This document shows positions 6,419-8,003 of a stretch of 8,003 bases of DNA, one piece after another. Origin of the DNA: Clostridiales bacterium (GTDB lineage Bacteria; Bacillota; Clostridia; Christensenellales; CAG-917); contig JAAZIO010000069.1 of the NCBI GenBank assembly GCA_012800805.1, positions 1-8,003 of the forward strand, written 5' to 3'. Numbering within the stretch: position 1 is the first letter of the stretch; every line of letters starts with the position of its first letter. Under the pieces are notes generated by a model. That model did no database searches and was not told the origin of the DNA. It saw only the letters and a list, made by a program, of their open reading frames with translations. The translations under genes and the position numbers were made by a program.

Positions 6419-6446
6419 CGCCTGCCGCCAATAGTGGCGGCAGGCG
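6419..6446 (+). promoter_or_regulatory. GC-rich hairpin between dnaK and dnaJ
   Basis: CGCCTGCCGCCA (6419-6430) pairs perfectly with TGGCGGCAGGCG (6435-6446) around loop ATAG, a 12-bp stem with ten or more G-C pairs, 12 bp after the dnaK stop. On the plus strand it is followed by CGTAAATAAAG with no T-run, so it is not a standard terminator in that direction. It more likely protects the 3' end of an hrcA-grpE-dnaK message or gives partial attenuation. On the minus strand the same hairpin is followed by TTTTAATTGTTG and could stop antisense transcription. Confidence 0.75.
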
Positions 6447-6463
6447 CGTAAATAAAGTGTATT

Positions 6464-7597
6464 ATGGCGGAAAAAGATTATTATAAAATCCTTGGCGTCG
6501 AAAAAAACGCGACGGCTGACGAGATTAAGCAGGCATATAGAAGGCTGGCTAAGCAGTATCACCCCGACGTTTATTCCGGCAGACCCGAGGAAGAGCGCAA
6601 AAGGGCGGAGGAGAAGTTTAAGGAAATCAATCACGCTTACGAAATTCTTAGCGACCCCGCAAAGCGTGAAAACTACGACAGGTTCGGAAGCGAAAGCGGC
6701 TCTCAGGCGGGCGCGGGCTTTTCGGGGTTTTCAAGCGCGTTTGATTTTGACGACATCATATCCTCCATTTTTTCGGGTTTTGGCGGTATGGGCGGCTCCG
6801 CTCGCTCTAGGCGCGGCAACGCTCCCCAAAGAGGACAAGATATTCTTGTCGGCATTACGCTTACCTTTGAGGAGGCTGCTTTCGGATGCGAAAAGACGGT
6901 CAGCGTGAAAAGGGTAGAAAACTGTCCGTATTGTCATGGCACGGGCGCAAAAAGCGAAAGCTCATATAAAACATGCCCCACCTGCGGAGGCACGGGACAG
7001 ATTTCGCAATCGCAAAGAACGCCGTTTGGACATTTTTCAACGGTAACCACATGTTCCACCTGCAAAGGCACAGGTAAAGTCATATCCGAAGTTTGCCCCA
7101 AATGCGGAGGTAAAGCAAGGCGCGAACAGGTCCGGGATATAAAAATTAACATCCCCGCGGGCATAGATACCGACCAGAGAATAAACTATTCGGGTGAGGG
7201 TCACGCCGGCATAAACGGCGGCGAAAACGGTAACCTTATTGTTCAGATAAAGTTAAAGCCGCACAATCTTTTCACAAGGCGGGGCAGCGACCTCCATATA
7301 ACCATTCCAATTACCATGGTTGACGCCGCTCTCGGCTGTACGATTTCCGTTCCCACTATGACAAAGCCCACTGAGCTTGACATTCCTGCGGGGACACAAT
7401 CGGGCGCGCAGTTTAAGATAAAAGACAAAGGGCTTAAGGTGGTAAACAAAAATCTTTACGGCGACCTGATTGTAAAAATCCTTGTGGAAGTTCCAAAAAC
7501 GCTTACAAGAGAACAAAAGGAGATGCTGAAAAAATTGCAGGCTTCTTTTGAAACCAAGCAGTTTGCCAAGCTGAAAGAATATAAAGACAATCTTTAA
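6464..7597 (+). CDS. dnaJ: Chaperone protein DnaJ (Hsp40, class A)
   Basis: DnaJ delivers substrates to DnaK and stimulates its ATPase. The 377 residues have the full class A architecture. The J domain is 5-73, with the catalytic HPD at 33-35 in QYHPDV. A Gly/Phe-rich linker (about 75-117: [15 protein letters not shown]..., [13 protein letters not shown]) follows. The zinc-binding region has four cysteine pairs: C154/C157, C171/C174, C197/C200 and C211/C214. The substrate-binding beta domains are about 225-345, and the C-terminal dimerisation segment ends the protein. Three zinc repeats read CxxCxGTG; the fourth is CPKCGGKA, losing its final Gly but keeping both Cys. Start ATG 6464 is fixed by the conserved [12 protein letters not shown], yet no clear Shine-Dalgarno precedes it (bases 6447-6463 are mostly A/T after CG). 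Together with the hairpin upstream, this predicts less DnaJ than DnaK. Confidence 0.97.
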   Translation: MAEKDYYKILGVEKNATADEIKQAYRRLAKQYHPDVYSGRPEEERKRAEEKFKEINHAYEILSDPAKRENYDRFGSESGSQAGAGFSGFSSAFDFDDIISSIFSGFGGMGGSARSRRGNAPQRGQDILVGITLTFEEAAFGCEKTVSVKRVENCPYCHGTGAKSESSYKTCPTCGGTGQISQSQRTPFGHFSTVTTCSTCKGTGKVISEVCPKCGGKARREQVRDIKINIPAGIDTDQRINYSGEGHAGINGGENGNLIVQIKLKPHNLFTRRGSDLHITIPITMVDAALGCTISVPTMTKPTELDIPAGTQSGAQFKIKDKGLKVVNKNLYGDLIVKILVEVPKTLTREQKEMLKKLQASFETKQFAKLKEYKDNL

Positions 7598-7669
7598 TAC
7601 ATTTTTAAAAATAATAGCATAGGCAAAAATCATTTTTGATGTATAAAGACGACAAAACCAATAAATCGA

Positions 7670-7698
7670 TTGCGGCTTTTTATGTAATGGCGTAAAAT
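7670..7698 (+). promoter_or_regulatory. Possible weak promoter before prmA
   Basis: TTGCGG (7670-7675) and TAAAAT (7693-7698) are spaced by 17 bases. The -35 matches consensus at only three of six positions. Its start site would fall inside the terminator hairpin downstream of dnaJ. It could give prmA independent transcription if dnaJ transcripts stop at that hairpin. This is tentative. Confidence 0.25.
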
Positions 7699-7728
7699 AG
7701 CTCTGATGCTATTGCATCGGAGCTTTTT
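7699..7728 (+). terminator. Intrinsic terminator between dnaJ and prmA
   Basis: AGCTCTGATGC (7699-7709) pairs with GCATCGGAGCT (7714-7724) around loop TATT, an 11-bp stem with one U-G pair in RNA, followed by a run of five T (7724-7728). It lies about 100 bp after the dnaJ stop and only 13 bp before the prmA start. It ends the chaperone operon fully or partly, so prmA either relies on read-through or on its own promoter. A base-paired structure this close could also influence prmA translation. Confidence 0.82.
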
Positions 7729-7741
7729 ATTAAGAGGAATC

Positions 7742-8003
7742 ATGAAATACAAAAAAATCACCGTTAAAACAGTTCACGAAGACAGCGAGCTTATTGCCGA
7801 CGCTATGTTTTCGGCAGGCGCGCAGGGCGTAGACATCCTGGACAGGCATGACCTTATCGATGTTCTGTCCTCTAATCTCGGATGGGACTATGTTGACGAC
7901 AGTCTGCTAGCCGATGATGGCAAAGAAGTTTATGTGTCAACAGTCGTTTATACCGGTCCCGAGGCTTTCATCGACGCACTTAAAGATGAGCTTTCATATC
8001 TTC
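7742..8003 (+). CDS. prmA: Ribosomal protein L11 methyltransferase, N-terminal fragment (runs off window)
   Basis: An open frame from ATG 7742 continues to the window edge (87 codons). It begins MKYKKITVKTVHEDSELIAD and continues AMFSAGAQGVDILDRHDLID, which fits the N-terminal L11-recognition domain of PrmA ('...I.T..E..E.I...L...GA.GV.I.D..DL'). A charged stretch and EVYVSTVVYTG follow, corresponding to the 'EGVIVKAY' strand in homologues. From family knowledge the enzyme uses S-adenosylmethionine to trimethylate ribosomal protein L11; the methyltransferase domain lies beyond the window and cannot be checked. The ribosome binding site AAGAGG (7732-7737) is four bases from the start, slightly close. 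Position directly after dnaJ is the usual one for prmA in Bacillota and strengthens the call, but sequence similarity in this domain is modest. Confidence 0.82.
   Translation, partial: MKYKKITVKTVHEDSELIADAMFSAGAQGVDILDRHDLIDVLSSNLGWDYVDDSLLADDGKEVYVSTVVYTGPEAFIDALKDELSYL

Noticed and set aside
7624..7638. CAAAAA-TCA-TTTTTG hairpin after dnaJ
   Set aside because: Only six A-T-dominated pairs with a three-base loop; too weak to act as a terminator, and a much better one lies at 7699-7728.

Overview
The window looks like chromosome from a low-to-moderate GC Gram-positive bacterium, most likely Clostridia-like Bacillota. The evidence is the gene order hrcA-grpE-dnaK-dnaJ-prmA, a DnaK lacking the block of about 23 residues found in the proteobacterial ATPase domain, strong AGGAGG-type ribosome binding sites, a CCA-encoding tRNA gene and very AT-rich gaps between genes. 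This placement is inferred from the sequence alone; I cannot name the genus.

Layout. Bases 1-231 are the 3' end of valS (valyl-tRNA synthetase, C-terminal coiled-coil arm). Two tightly coupled genes for multi-pass membrane proteins of unknown function follow (240-1097 and 1097-2134). They share collinear motifs and look like diverged tandem paralogues. A perfect 12-bp hairpin with T/A flanks (2187-2214) ends this unit. Then comes about 390 bp of AT-rich, gene-free DNA with two sets of degenerate direct repeats. It ends at a minus-strand tRNA-Thr(CGU) gene (2606-2681) that has its own promoter and terminator. The tRNA and heat-shock promoters are divergent within the 216-bp gap 2682-2897.

The right two thirds is the classical class I heat-shock operon. 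A sigma-A-type promoter (2809-2837) carries a variant CIRCE operator over its start region (2836-2868). It is followed by hrcA (the CIRCE repressor), grpE (nucleotide exchange factor, overlapping hrcA by 17 bp), dnaK (Hsp70) and dnaJ (Hsp40). A GC-rich hairpin separates dnaK from dnaJ, and dnaJ lacks a clear Shine-Dalgarno. A terminator follows dnaJ, and prmA (ribosomal protein L11 methyltransferase) begins at 7742 and runs off the window.

The DnaK-DnaJ-GrpE proteins form one ATP-driven folding machine. HrcA represses the operon by binding CIRCE, and the hairpin between dnaK and dnaJ may set a lower dnaJ output. I see no obviously new defence, mobile or biosynthetic system. The points most worth a second look are the symmetric CIRCE variant paired with an unusual residue in the HrcA recognition helix, the paralogous membrane-protein pair, the 42-bp-period duplication at the start of grpE, the dnaK/dnaJ hairpin, and the repeat-rich gap before the tRNA.
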